Assembly (NCBI GenBank): GCA_016169945.1
Contig: JADLSH010000393.1
Coordinates: 8,345,501-8,409,500 of the forward strand
Source of the DNA: Trachythela sp. YZ-2020
Lineage: Eukaryota; Cnidaria; Anthozoa; Malacalcyonacea; Clavulariidae
Length of the DNA: 64,000 bases
Reading direction: 5' to 3'
Part shown: positions 23,128 to 31,691 of the stretch, piece by piece
Position numbering within the stretch: position 1 is the stretch's first letter
Layout: every line of letters starts with the position of its first letter
Position numbers and translations under genes: made by a program
The notes under the pieces: generated by a model
Told to the model about the DNA's origin: nothing
The model's database searches: none
What the model saw: the letters and a program-made list of their open reading frames with translations, nothing else

Positions 23128-24854
23128 TATAGATAGATAGATAGATAAACTTTATTTAAACACGCATCCCTCATCATCAAAAGATGGTTTTCATGGGGGG
23201 CGTCACACAATTTACAATAACACTCTATAAAATCTAAATTATACACACATTTAAAAAGCTAAAAAATCCAGAATGGTCGATGTCTGACTCAGTTGCTGTA
23301 TTCATATCAAATTTTTGAAGCTGCATATGGACTCTGACAGCTTCGCCTCCATTGTTAGGCTATTCCATAGCACAGCCCCACTGTACCCAAAACTTTTTTT
23401 CAAATATTCAGTATTGGGCTTAAGAACTGAAAGATCGGTATGGGCATTTCTAAGATTGTAAGTATTAAGTTTTGCTTCCCTTCTAATGAATTTATCCTTC
23501 AAGTTTGGAGCTGAGTGGCCGTTTAATATTCTATAAACCAAGACTGCCTTATTTATTTTTAGTCTGTCGTTCAGATTTTTCCACGACATAGCATGGAGCA
23601 AATCCGACGACCTGATATCATAACTGGCACCTGTCATAACTCTTGCTGCCCTATTTTGTAATTTTTGCAATTTCTCTTTCAATAAACTTCCACAGTTGTC
23701 CCATAACGGTGAACAATAATCAAAATATGGGAGCACGAGAGAATTGTATAAATTTTGCAGGGTTTCATATGGCACAAATGGTCTAACTCTTTTCATAATA
23801 TAATTCCAATACCGGAGCCAGCCTTTTTACATATTGAATCTATATGGTTTTCCCAATTCAACTTTTCATCAAGTTCCACTCCCAAACATCGAAATGAGGT
23901 ATATCGTTTGGCCGGTTTATCATTTATCATCACTTGGTCGTTGCCAACTTTATTTTTAAGATTGTAGGGTGAGCCAATAAACATCAATTTTGTCTTATCG
24001 GTATGAAGTTGCAATTTATTTTGTGAAAGCCATTTGACTATATTTTCAAGATCTTTATTTAGTTTTGTTACTAAATCTGTGATATTTGCTGAAGACGCAT
24101 ATATTTGGGTATCATCAGCATACATACCAGGAGTTGTATTTTGTAAATATTCTGGCAGATCATTTATATATAACAAAAACAAGAGGGGTCCCAAAATAGA
24201 GCCCTGAGGAACACCGCATACAATTTCTTTAGAGGATGTGTGACCATTAACAACACAAACTTGACTTCTTTTCGTCAAATAGGATTGAACCCAATTTAGC
24301 TCCAAACCCTGTATCCCGAACTGCTCTTGCATCTTCCTCAGTAAGATTTTGTGATCAATAGAGTCAAAGGCTTTCCTTATATCAACTGATATTAAACCGG
24401 TTAATTCTCCATTATCCATATTTTCTAACCATTTATCATTCATTTGAATTAATAGGGATAATGTCGAATGTTTTGGACGAAAACCCGACTGAAATCTAGA
24501 GAGTAGGGAATTGTTTATAAGATATTGATAAAATGGTCCAAATATTTCCTTCTCAAACAGTTTGCTGATGACAGGAAGAATAGAGATTGGGCGATAGTTC
24601 TGACATTTCCGTCTATCTTCTGATTTATAAACAGGTACTACCCTAGCTCTTTTCCAGTCATCGACAAATATGCCAGTGGAAATTGATTGATTAAAAATAT
24701 AAGTTAAAGATGGGGCAATAATATTACAAGATAATTTCAGTATTTTAGCTGGTATCCGATCAACTCCTGTAGCCTTAGATACTTTAAGATTTTTCAAGTT
24801 ATTCAAAATACTTGACTCAGTAATTGTATAAAACTTAAATTGCGAATTTACATC
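23128..24854 (-). pseudogene. CR1/L2-like retrotransposon, 3' half (split by the PLV)
   Basis: Minus-strand RT domain from the insertion site to the tail. The frame at 24854-23793 carries KVSKATGVDRIPAKILKLSC, WKRARVVPVYKSED, NYRPISILPVISKLFEK, FQSGFRPKHSTLS, SVDIRKAFDSIDH (motif A), GVPQGSILGPLLFLLYIND (motif B) and YADDTQIY (motif C). It breaks by a frameshift near 23796 and resumes as RVRPFVPYETLQNLYNSL and LQNRAARVMTGASYD down to 23302. The 3' end has a TAGA-type tail at about 23130-23147. The first six bases at the junction (24849-24854) are the PLV target duplication. The other half is at 42168-43405. Confidence 0.92.
24849..24854. repeat. Left 6-bp target-site duplication (TACATC)
   Basis: TACATC directly precedes the terminal AGTATAGG of the PLV and is repeated immediately after its CCTATACT end at 42168-42173. 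A 6-bp duplication is the known hallmark of Maverick/Polinton integration. Confidence 0.97.
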
Positions 24855-25014
24855 AGTATAGGAAGAACACCGATTCACGCGCATTGTCTACTTTCATCTA
24901 CTATCTTACTCTAATTTGTCAAGTCATCAAATTATAAAACCACTTTAATCCGGTTTCATAAATCCACCCCCAACAAATACCCCCACACCAGGGTCACGAA
25001 CATACATACAATAG

Positions 25015-25048
25015 TTTAAAGGATCACATAAAAAATATACTAATAAAG
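25015..25048 (+). promoter_or_regulatory. Early-type bipartite motif, left TIR gene
   Basis: TTTAAAGGATCAC, 11 bases, ACTAATAAAG, then the ATG eight bases further on. One of six near-identical motifs in this element. Confidence 0.75.
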
Positions 25049-25055
25049 AGGTAAC

Positions 25056-25442
25056 ATGTCATTTAAAGAATTAAGTGAAGTTAAATTTGAACTCGATGAA
25101 ACATTAACGTGGGGGGTAAAGGAAGACAAGTTTAGTGGTTATGACATTCCAGTAGTCATCCCTGAAGATGTCATTGACAAAATTAAAAGTCTAGCATATG
25201 AACATGGAACGAAAAACCAACTATATGGTAACGTGTTATATTTAAAGTCAAAGGGTTTATCAGTTAAGCAACAAAGTGAATTACTAAACAAAGGTACAGC
25301 GAATATCATAATACACTTTAAAATCACAGGTGTATACACAAAAGACGTTGATGAAGGTCTTAGTAAGTACCTTGTCTTCAAGGTTACCAAGCTATGTAAG
25401 TTAAACAAACCAGAGTCTAATGATGACGAGCCCGAGGACTAA
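25056..25442 (+). CDS. Unknown 128-aa protein encoded in the left TIR
   Basis: No family recognised. Small, soluble-looking and acidic, beginning MSFKELSEVKFELDETLTWG, with a predicted helix region (IPEDVIDKIKSLAYEHGTKN), beta-rich ANIIIHFKITGVY and YLVFKVTKL, and an acidic C-terminal tail (NDDEPED). A beta-rich core with acidic tail would suit a single-stranded-DNA-binding protein at the replicating ends, but that is only inference. Transcribed inward from an early-type motif. A near-identical copy (125 aa) is at 41589-41966 in the other TIR; both stay open, which argues for use or for recent homogenisation. A hairpin follows the stop. Confidence 0.8.
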   Translation: MSFKELSEVKFELDETLTWGVKEDKFSGYDIPVVIPEDVIDKIKSLAYEHGTKNQLYGNVLYLKSKGLSVKQQSELLNKGTANIIIHFKITGVYTKDVDEGLSKYLVFKVTKLCKLNKPESNDDEPED

Positions 25443-25460
25443 AAAAAAAACACTTTCATT

Positions 25461-25483
25461 TTTAAAGGCAAAAGCCTTTTAAA
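25461..25483 (+). terminator. 3' hairpin after the left TIR gene
   Basis: AAAGGC-AAAA-GCCTTT with extendable AT flanks, about 22 bases after the stop. The other TIR copy has AAAGGT-AAAA-ACCTTT: both stem positions changed together, keeping the pairing. Confidence 0.65.
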
Positions 25484-25487
25484 TTGA

Positions 25488-25523
25488 TTTAAAGGATCGT
25501 TTACAAAAACATACTAATAAAGG
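25488..25523 (+). promoter_or_regulatory. Early-type bipartite motif, polymerase gene
   Basis: TTTAAAGGATCGT, 12 bases, ACTAATAAAG directly before the polymerase ATG at 25525. Same arrangement as five other genes of the element. Confidence 0.8.
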
Positions 25524-25524
25524 A

Positions 25525-28500
25525 ATGATGAATAGTACTTATGAAAAGTTTAAAAAACTTATTGCGGAACAAAAGGAAATAGAACTAAGACGTATCTTTA
25601 AGGAGAATCAAAAACAAGCTAAGATCATTAAGAAACAGGAGGACAAGATCCAAAATCAAGAGGAGAAGGTGCGACAACAACGTGTAAAGGAAAGACAGAG
25701 GATACAGAAAATTAAACAACAAGAGTTTGAGAAAAGGCAGATAGAAATGAAGAAGATTAGAGAGCAAGAGAAAAATAAGCTTCTTCAACAAGCTAAGGTT
25801 AACAAGAAAAGACTTAACATAGAGCGAAAGCAGTGGGATCGTGAGGTTCGAAGAGCAAATGTGAAGGAAGCGAAGCGGCAACAACAAGCACTTAAGAAGG
25901 AAACCGCTAAGTGGGACCGTGAAATACAGGCTGAGACCAAGCTTAGGAAGAAAGCAGAGGACAAATTTGATAAATTAAAGACTAAAGAATTTAAGAAGCA
26001 AAGCATTAAAGATCAAAAGCAGTGGGATCGTGAGATTAAAAAAGAGGAAAAGAGACAAGCCAAAGTGCTTGATGAAATTAGATGGAAGGGAACAAATAAG
26101 AAACTTATTAAAAATAGAAATACATTACGAAACAAACTACAAAAAATTTACGAGAATGGAAAAAATTTAAAACTAAGATTGATCACAGAGTCTATTGACA
26201 AGATGCATAGTAAGTGGGAAATTAGTGGTGGAAACTTTAAAGACCCAAATGTATTTCTTGAGGCTACCACACGTGAGGTGGAGAGATTATTTAACAGCAT
26301 CGACAGTGTTGGTAAAAAAGTATACACAATTTTATTATGTGTGATGATGAGATTAGACCCAAAAACAGGTGAGACTATAATAACCATTGCTCACTTTCGA
26401 AGTAACACACACAACATCATCAATGAAGAGGATACTACAACTGAGTATGAAAAGATGAAGGAAAAAATGTTGGAGTCGCTTGCCTCATACCAAAAATTAG
26501 GTAGTGGATGGCGACTTAAAAGTGTTGATGCGTTAGAGATCTTCATCACAAAATATACACCCTTAGAAGGTAGTAGTTACAAACCATTACCAAATATAAT
26601 CAAAAACAAAAAGGCTGTCATTAACATGGAGAATGATGATAACCAATGTTTTAAGTGGGCGATCACAAGAGCCTTAAACCCTGTTAAGCGTGACGCGGAG
26701 CGTGTTACAAAGGATCTTAAAGAGCAGGCTGAGAAACTTAACTGGTCAGATCTTAATTTTCCATTAGCCTTAAATGACATTAAAAAATTTGAGATAAACA
26801 ACGATGTTAATGTTAATGTATTCAGCTACGATGAAGAAACTAGAACCGTATTCACATTAAGACTAAGTAAAACTTATAATTCAAAGCATGTTAACTTATT
26901 TTTACTTGACGAACATTATAGTGTTGTGAAAGATATTAGCAGGTTGGTATCTTCTCAGCTTAGCTCTTATGGTCATAAAAAACACATCTGTCTTAGATGT
27001 TTAAACGGCTTTGGTACGTCAGAATTACTACTTACACACAAAGAGCTATGTGAAAATCATAACCATCAAAGACAAGTTTACCCACCTAAGGGGAGTTATA
27101 CATCATTCAAAAATTATCATAGAATGCATAGGGTTCCCTTCACTGTTTACGCAGACTTCGAAAGCTTTTTAGTTTATTTAAGTTATATTGAGGGTCTGTC
27201 AAACGAAAGTTTTACAGTGAAGTATCAAAGACACATACCAAGCGGATTCTGTTTCACCATTAAGTGCATTGACGAGTCTATTTACAAACAAAAAACCGTG
27301 TCGTACACCATGCAAGAGGAAGGAGAGGACATTGGTAAAAAGTTTGTAGACATGTTAGAAGAATCCTTAAAAGATGTTTATAAAATAATGAGTAAGAATA
27401 GCCCCATTAGAATGACTCCACAAGAAGACTCTGACTTTTTTAGCGTGAGCGACTGCTATGCATGCGGATTAAGTTTAAACAATGATCGTGTTAGAGATCA
27501 CTGTCATCTTACTGGAAGGTATCGTGGAGCCGTACATAATGCATGTAATTTAAAAATGAAAGCCTCAAAGTTTGTGCCAGTTCTTTTCCACAATTTGGAA
27601 GGGTACGACTCACATCTGTTTGTTAAAAGTTTAGGTTTTACTGAGGGTGATATAAAATGCATTCCAAAGACTGATGAGAAGTACATATCACTTAGTAAGA
27701 ACATAGTAATGGGGACTTACACCGATAAGGAGGGAAATGTTAAACAAAAAACACTAGAGGTTAGATTTTTAGATTCACTTAAGTTTACCCTTAAGTCGTT
27801 AGATGGTCTTGTAAAGGGTCTTGGAAAAGACCAGTTTAAATCACTAGAGAAAGAGATGGGAACGTCTGAGCTCCTAAAGAAGAAAGGTGTGTATCCGTAC
27901 GAGTACATGACCGGTTTTGACAAGCTAAGTGAAACCAAACTACCATCAATGTCATCTTTCCATAGTAAGCTTAATAATTCAGATATATCAGACAAGGACT
28001 TTAAACATGCACTAAAAGTGTGGTCAGAGTTTAAATGTAAGACAATGAGAGACTACCACGATCTTTATTTGAAAACAGACGTTTTACTACTCGCTGACGT
28101 CATGGAAAACTATAGAGACGTTTGCATTAAAAACTATGGGTTAGATCCTCTCTGGTACTATACAGCACCAGGACTAGCTTGGGATGCAGCGTTAAAGATT
28201 TCTAAAGTTAAGCTAGAGTTACTAACAGACCCAGACATGCACCTGATGGTAGAACAAGGTATTAGGGGGGGAGTTAGCACCATCACTAAAAGACATGCAA
28301 AGGCAAACAACAAGTACATGAAGGTATTTGACCCTGAGCTGGGTAGTGTATTTATAATTTATCTAGATGCGAACAATTTATATGGGTGGGCGATGAGTAA
28401 GCCATTACCTGTGGATAATTTTGAGTGGATGACCAACGAGGAGCTTGAAAACTGGAGTGATATATGTAATGAAGAAGGGAAGGGGTGTATATTAGAAGTA

Positions 28501-29748
28501 GACTTTGAGTACCACCCTCTGTTACACGACCCTCACAATGAGTACCCGCTAGCCCCTGAAAAATTAACAGTAAACAAGGTGGATAAGCTCATTCCAAACC
28601 TTAAGAATAAGACCAAGTACGTACTTCACTATGAGAGCTTAAAGCAGTACATTAAGCTTGGTTTGAAGTTAACAAAAATCCATAGAGGTATTAAATTTAA
28701 TGAAAGAGCTTGGTTAAAGGAGTACATCCAGCTCAACACAGACCTTAGAACAAAAGGCACTACAGACTTCGAAAAGGACTTCTTTAAATTAATGAACAAC
28801 GCCGTCTTTGGAAAGACGAAGGAAGACGTTCGTAACCGGATAGACGTTAGTCTAGTTACCAGACCCGACCAACTTCAAAAGTTAGTTAAGAAGCCTAACT
28901 TTCACGGTGTGAACACGTTTACTGAAAACCTGGTAGCGGTTCACATGATTAGACCCTCAATTAAATTAAACAAACCCATCTACTTAGGATTGAGCATTCT
29001 TGATATAAGTAAAACCTTAATATATGACTTTCATTACGGGTATATTAAAGCTAAGTATGGTAACAAAGCACAGCTACTGTTTACAGACACAGACAGCTTG
29101 TGTTATGAGATTAAGACGGAGGACTTTTACAAAGACATCTCTAATGACGTACAAACACACTTTGACACCAGTAACTTTGACAAAGATCATCCATCAGGGA
29201 TACCTACTGGTATTAACAAAAAGGTAGTTGGAATGATGAAAGACGAGTGTGGTGGTAAGCAGATGGTTGAGTTTATAGGATTAAGAAGTAAGCTGTGGGC
29301 TAGCAAGATGGACCGAACCAAAGAGGAGGAGAAGAAGTGTAGAAGTACTGCTAAGTGTATGTTAAATAGACTAGATGGAGGAGGTAAATGTAATAATACA
29401 GGATTATGTAATGAGACTAGAAAGTGTAAGGGAGTTAAAAAGTATGTGATTGCAAATGACATAACGTTTAATGATTATAAGACCTGTCTGTTTAGTGGTA
29501 AAGAGCAGCACAGAAGTATGAATACGTTTAGGAGTCGAAAGCATGTAATTTACTCAGAGACAGTAAACAAGGTGGCTCTAAGTGCTAACGATGACAAGAG
29601 AGTAATTTGTGAGGGAGATGTGAACACGATGGCAATTGGACATTGGAGGGTATTTCCAAAAAGTGGAGTCATATTACCAAAACCATTTTCACTCCCACCC
29701 CCAAAGGCAAACACGTTGTACGCACTTGCTTTTAAAGCTCTTAAATAA
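25525..29748 (+). CDS. polB: Protein-primed family B DNA polymerase with embedded Endo VII domain
   Basis: 1,407 aa replicative polymerase of the Maverick/Polinton type (DNA_pol_B_2), expected to copy the linear element from protein-primed ends. Residues 1-200 form a long charged coiled coil with repeated QWDRE motifs. Near residue 488 is a zinc-finger-like HICLRC...H. The exonuclease follows: YADFES (about 542), FHNLEGYDSH and KTDVLLLADV. Between the Exo motifs sits a recombination endonuclease VII-like CYACGLSLN...DHCHLTGRYRG (about 644-670), as in other animal Polintons. Polymerase motifs: DANNLYGWAMSKPLP (A, about 948), LMNNAVFGKTKEDVRNR (B, about 1091) and FTDTDSLCYEI (C, about 1188). 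All catalytic residues are present, no breaks. The first of two tandem ATGs is chosen because it abuts the promoter motif. Confidence 0.97.
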   Translation: MMNSTYEKFKKLIAEQKEIELRRIFKENQKQAKIIKKQEDKIQNQEEKVRQQRVKERQRIQKIKQQEFEKRQIEMKKIREQEKNKLLQQAKVNKKRLNIERKQWDREVRRANVKEAKRQQQALKKETAKWDREIQAETKLRKKAEDKFDKLKTKEFKKQSIKDQKQWDREIKKEEKRQAKVLDEIRWKGTNKKLIKNRNTLRNKLQKIYENGKNLKLRLITESIDKMHSKWEISGGNFKDPNVFLEATTREVERLFNSIDSVGKKVYTILLCVMMRLDPKTGETIITIAHFRSNTHNIINEEDTTTEYEKMKEKMLESLASYQKLGSGWRLKSVDALEIFITKYTPLEGSSYKPLPNIIKNKKAVINMENDDNQCFKWAITRALNPVKRDAERVTKDLKEQAEKLNWSDLNFPLALNDIKKFEINNDVNVNVFSYDEETRTVFTLRLSKTYNSKHVNLFLLDEHYSVVKDISRLVSSQLSSYGHKKHICLRCLNGFGTSELLLTHKELCENHNHQRQVYPPKGSYTSFKNYHRMHRVPFTVYADFESFLVYLSYIEGLSNESFTVKYQRHIPSGFCFTIKCIDESIYKQKTVSYTMQEEGEDIGKKFVDMLEESLKDVYKIMSKNSPIRMTPQEDSDFFSVSDCYACGLSLNNDRVRDHCHLTGRYRGAVHNACNLKMKASKFVPVLFHNLEGYDSHLFVKSLGFTEGDIKCIPKTDEKYISLSKNIVMGTYTDKEGNVKQKTLEVRFLDSLKFTLKSLDGLVKGLGKDQFKSLEKEMGTSELLKKKGVYPYEYMTGFDKLSETKLPSMSSFHSKLNNSDISDKDFKHALKVWSEFKCKTMRDYHDLYLKTDVLLLADVMENYRDVCIKNYGLDPLWYYTAPGLAWDAALKISKVKLELLTDPDMHLMVEQGIRGGVSTITKRHAKANNKYMKVFDPELGSVFIIYLDANNLYGWAMSKPLPVDNFEWMTNEELENWSDICNEEGKGCILEVDFEYHPLLHDPHNEYPLAPEKLTVNKVDKLIPNLKNKTKYVLHYESLKQYIKLGLKLTKIHRGIKFNERAWLKEYIQLNTDLRTKGTTDFEKDFFKLMNNAVFGKTKEDVRNRIDVSLVTRPDQLQKLVKKPNFHGVNTFTENLVAVHMIRPSIKLNKPIYLGLSILDISKTLIYDFHYGYIKAKYGNKAQLLFTDTDSLCYEIKTEDFYKDISNDVQTHFDTSNFDKDHPSGIPTGINKKVVGMMKDECGGKQMVEFIGLRSKLWASKMDRTKEEEKKCRSTAKCMLNRLDGGGKCNNTGLCNETRKCKGVKKYVIANDITFNDYKTCLFSGKEQHRSMNTFRSRKHVIYSETVNKVALSANDDKRVICEGDVNTMAIGHWRVFPKSGVILPKPFSLPPPKANTLYALAFKALK

Positions 29749-30246
29749 ATGAGTTTAAACTTTGGTTACTCCAACAACAAAGATGAAAATACCGACGTAC
29801 CATCAAAAAGTCCTAAACCACAACTAAGAACGATGAACTATCAAATATATTACGCCGAGTTATCAAACTCTTCGATGACTGGTCCATACAGCTTAAATTC
29901 TGGATGGCCATCACCCGTTATGTTTTGTATGTCTTCCAACGATGACGCCAGATTTGTAATAACTAACCACACGTTTGACAAAGATGAGACGATCTCAACG
30001 TTAAAAATTAAGTATGTTTTTCACGCGTACAAACTTGATGGAACAGAGCAAGACATAGACCTTGCGGTTATTAAATACTCAGACTCACCAATAATAGTTG
30101 GTAACGTGTTCTTTTTAGGTAGAGAGTTTAAGTTTAAAGATGTAACTTCTGACCACACGTTGCTTGCAGGTTTTAAACTTTACCTTCAACAAATTGGCAC
30201 GTCTTATGGTAACGAGTCTTGTTTGAATATTTTAGTCGACTTTTAA
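29749..30246 (+). CDS. Unknown 165-aa protein
   Basis: Begins on the base after the polymerase stop (AAATAAATGAG), so its start overlaps a late-type TAAATG sequence. No family recognised. The sequence is beta-rich with no membrane segment or coiled coil (MNYQIYYAELSNSSMTG, ARFVITNHTFDKDE, IVGNVFFLGREFKF). A small jelly-roll-like or virion-surface protein is possible on appearance only. It ends in a hairpin shared with the convergent collagen-like gene. Confidence 0.8.
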   Translation: MSLNFGYSNNKDENTDVPSKSPKPQLRTMNYQIYYAELSNSSMTGPYSLNSGWPSPVMFCMSSNDDARFVITNHTFDKDETISTLKIKYVFHAYKLDGTEQDIDLAVIKYSDSPIIVGNVFFLGREFKFKDVTSDHTLLAGFKLYLQQIGTSYGNESCLNILVDF

Positions 30247-30260
30247 TCCTCGAAGATTGT

Positions 30261-30278
30261 GTATGTCTTAAAACATAC
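30261..30278. terminator. Hairpin between convergent genes
   Basis: GTATGT-CTTAAA-ACATAC, 14 bases after the stop at 30246 and 14 bases before the stop of the convergent gene at 30292. It can serve both. Confidence 0.6.
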
Positions 30279-30291
30279 GTAACCTATTCCT

Positions 30292-30558
30292 TTAATTTTT
30301 AATAGCATCCTCTAGAACACTATTTTCTTTTTGTTTACCAAGTTTTGTTAGTATCATTTTTTTCTCAAGTTTTGTGTTATGTTGGGTATGTAAACCTTGT
30401 GGTCCTCTAACACCAGGCAAGCCGGTGTTTCCAGTAAGACCCCGATCACCTTTCGGACCTGGTGGTCCCTGTGTTCCACACAGATTACACAAACATTTTG
30501 GATTAATAAGTCTATCAATTATATATAATCCAGCTCCAAATATTAACATGTGTGTCAT
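30292..30558 (-). CDS. Collagen-like membrane protein, 88 aa
   Basis: Short protein with a hydrophobic N-terminus (MLIFGAGLYIIDRLI, residues 4-18) and a Cys-rich turn CLCNLC. About ten Gly-X-Y triplets follow (residues 28-57, GPPGPKGDRGLTGNTG), then a charged C-terminus. Gly-X-Y tracts form collagen triple helices and occur in surface or fibre proteins of several large DNA viruses and phages. Here a membrane-anchored trimeric stalk is a reasonable inference. It shares an 18-base intergenic region with the divergent gene at 30577; TTATTATAATAA serves both directions. Confidence 0.8.
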   Translation of the reverse strand: MTHMLIFGAGLYIIDRLINPKCLCNLCGTQGPPGPKGDRGLTGNTGLPGVRGPQGLHTQHNTKLEKKMILTKLGKQKENSVLEDAIKN

Positions 30559-30580
30559 AGTCTTTTATTATAATAAATGG
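30559..30580. promoter_or_regulatory. Bidirectional late-type motif
   Basis: TTTTATTATAATAAATG: the near-palindromic core gives TATAATAAATG for the plus gene (30577) and TATAATAAAAG for the minus gene (30558). Confidence 0.65.
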
Positions 30581-30975
30581 AACAGGTTATAAACTTTTCT
30601 GAAAGTGAGCTTACAGAAGTAAGGGATGAGGTAGCAACCAAACTATCTCAAATGAAAAAACTAATCTTTAAAAAGAAGATCAAACTGGTAGGGAAGTCAC
30701 TACTTAAAATAGTTCTTGTGGTTGGTGGTGTTGCGGTGGCTATTATATTTCCTTCTGCTATCGTGGTAGCCGCTCTTGGCGGGGCAGTTGCGATAATAGA
30801 TGGTGGTAGAGGAACAGTTAAAACTATGAAAAAAGTTAAACATGAGAACAAAAAAAGGAAGACTGGTAAGGGTGATTTAAAAGAAGTGGAGACTGAGCTT
30901 TTAAAGCGAAAGATGACAAGAGAGCTTGTTGAAAGTTTTCAACCATCAGCACCACCACTTTATCCGGGACTTTAA
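30577..30975 (+). CDS. Small membrane protein with PSAP/PPxY late-domain motif
   Basis: 132 aa. An amphipathic N-terminal helix and a basic stretch (MKKLIFKKKIKLVGKSLL) precede a hydrophobic segment (about 48-76, IVLVVGGVAVAIIFPSAIVV) and a basic helix. The C-terminus is SFQPSAPPLYPGL. PSAP (123-126) and PPLY (126-129) match the PT/SAP and PPxY late-domain motifs that recruit TSG101/ESCRT and Nedd4-type ligases in viral budding. The motif sits at the exposed end, the usual place. Function as an egress or membrane-penetration protein is inference. Starts on TATAATAAATG. Confidence 0.82.
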   Translation: MEQVINFSESELTEVRDEVATKLSQMKKLIFKKKIKLVGKSLLKIVLVVGGVAVAIIFPSAIVVAALGGAVAIIDGGRGTVKTMKKVKHENKKRKTGKGDLKEVETELLKRKMTRELVESFQPSAPPLYPGL

Positions 30976-31010
30976 AGTGAACGTAAGTGAATGTAAAGTG
31001 ACATATTTAA

Positions 31011-31042
31011 ATTTTTCATTTACACCTAGTAAATGAAAAAAT
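31011..31042. terminator. Hairpin between convergent genes
   Basis: ATTTTTCATTTAC-ACCTA-GTAAATGAAAAAAT, a stem of about 13 bp with one bulge, between the stops at 30975 (plus) and 31055 (minus). Confidence 0.7.
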
Positions 31043-31054
31043 ACTGTTTGGTCG

Positions 31055-31504
31055 TTAAACTTGCGGGTCCTCCTGTTTAGGTGTGTCTTTACGTTTAGAC
31101 AATATATGTTTTCCAACGACTAACCCTCCACAAAGCAAGCCAATGTATGGGAGGTATGGTGTTATATGACTAAGAAGGCCCTTTAAGTCTTTTTTTATCA
31201 TATGGTTGTTCTTTAGCTCATTTTCCATATTGTCTTTGTCATCAATCATATTTAGACTTTCCATTAGACCTGAAAACTTTGATATTAAATTTTCTGAAAT
31301 GAACTCGTTGGTTTCGTCTAGTTGCTTTCTATCATACTCTTTTTTGATTTTTTCTAAGGTCTCTTGGTTAGCCTTTTTAAGATACTTTTCTGTTTGTTTA
31401 ATTTCACCTCTTTCAGATAATGTGAGAAGCTCCTCGCGCACGTTACTTTGATCAACTACTTCAGCTTCTGTTTTTGAATTAGGAAATGTTTCTTCTTCGC
31501 TCAT
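31055..31504 (-). CDS. Tail-anchored coiled-coil protein, 149 aa
   Basis: Acidic N-terminus, then charged heptad-like helices (about 25-110, e.g. NQETLEKIKKEYDRKQLDET), then one hydrophobic segment near the C-terminus (ITPYLPYIGLLCGGLVVGK) and a short basic tail. The topology is a cytosolic coiled coil with a C-terminal anchor. No family name recognised. Its TATAATAAATG start motif lies inside the end of the overlapping 70-aa gene (26-base overlap). Confidence 0.8.
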   Translation of the reverse strand: MSEEETFPNSKTEAEVVDQSNVREELLTLSERGEIKQTEKYLKKANQETLEKIKKEYDRKQLDETNEFISENLISKFSGLMESLNMIDDKDNMENELKNNHMIKKDLKGLLSHITPYLPYIGLLCGGLVVGKHILSKRKDTPKQEDPQV

Positions 31505-31691
31505 TTATTATAACAGGCTGCGTATAAACAACAAACAAAGCACCACCAATTGCGAACAAGACAAACCCTATTGCGAACAAGACAAACCCTATTGCGAGCA
31601 AGGTGAAACAAATTGCGAACTGATGCGGTTTACGTTGAATATACAACGCTATGTGTGAAAGGGTGTCGACGTAATACTTCAAGTCTGGCAT
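31479..31691 (-). CDS. Small membrane protein with repeated hydrophobic heptads, 70 aa
   Basis: The hydrophobic core is a threefold internal repeat (LLAIGFV, LFAIGFV, LFAIGGA) encoded by 24-base near-direct repeats at about 31547-31620. It overlaps the ATPase gene by 62 bases at its start and the 149-aa gene by 26 bases at its end, in different frames. AAATAAATATG precedes the start. The overlaps and repeat make it less certain than its neighbours, but a gene is the simplest reading given the compact operon-like order. Confidence 0.55.
   Translation of the reverse strand: MPDLKYYVDTLSHIALYIQRKPHQFAICFTLLAIGFVLFAIGFVLFAIGGALFVVYTQPVIINERRRNIS

Larger units (their letters stand above)
24855..25524 (+). 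repeat. Left terminal inverted repeat (about 670 bp)
   Basis: Matches the inverse of 41506-42167 almost throughout, ending after the ACTAATAAAGGA block just before the polymerase start. The copies differ by a 9-base indel at the end of the internal gene, a poly-A length change and scattered substitutions. It contains a promoter motif, a 128-codon gene and a hairpin. Such termini are the likely protein-primed replication origins. Confidence 0.95.

Noticed and set aside
25585..29462. Minus-strand frames opposite the polymerase
   Set aside because: Leu/Phe/Ser-rich antisense shadows of a well-supported gene with no start motif of the element's two promoter classes.
29749..30246. 165-aa protein as the missing adenain-type protease
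   Set aside because: No His, acidic and Cys arrangement of that family can be seen.
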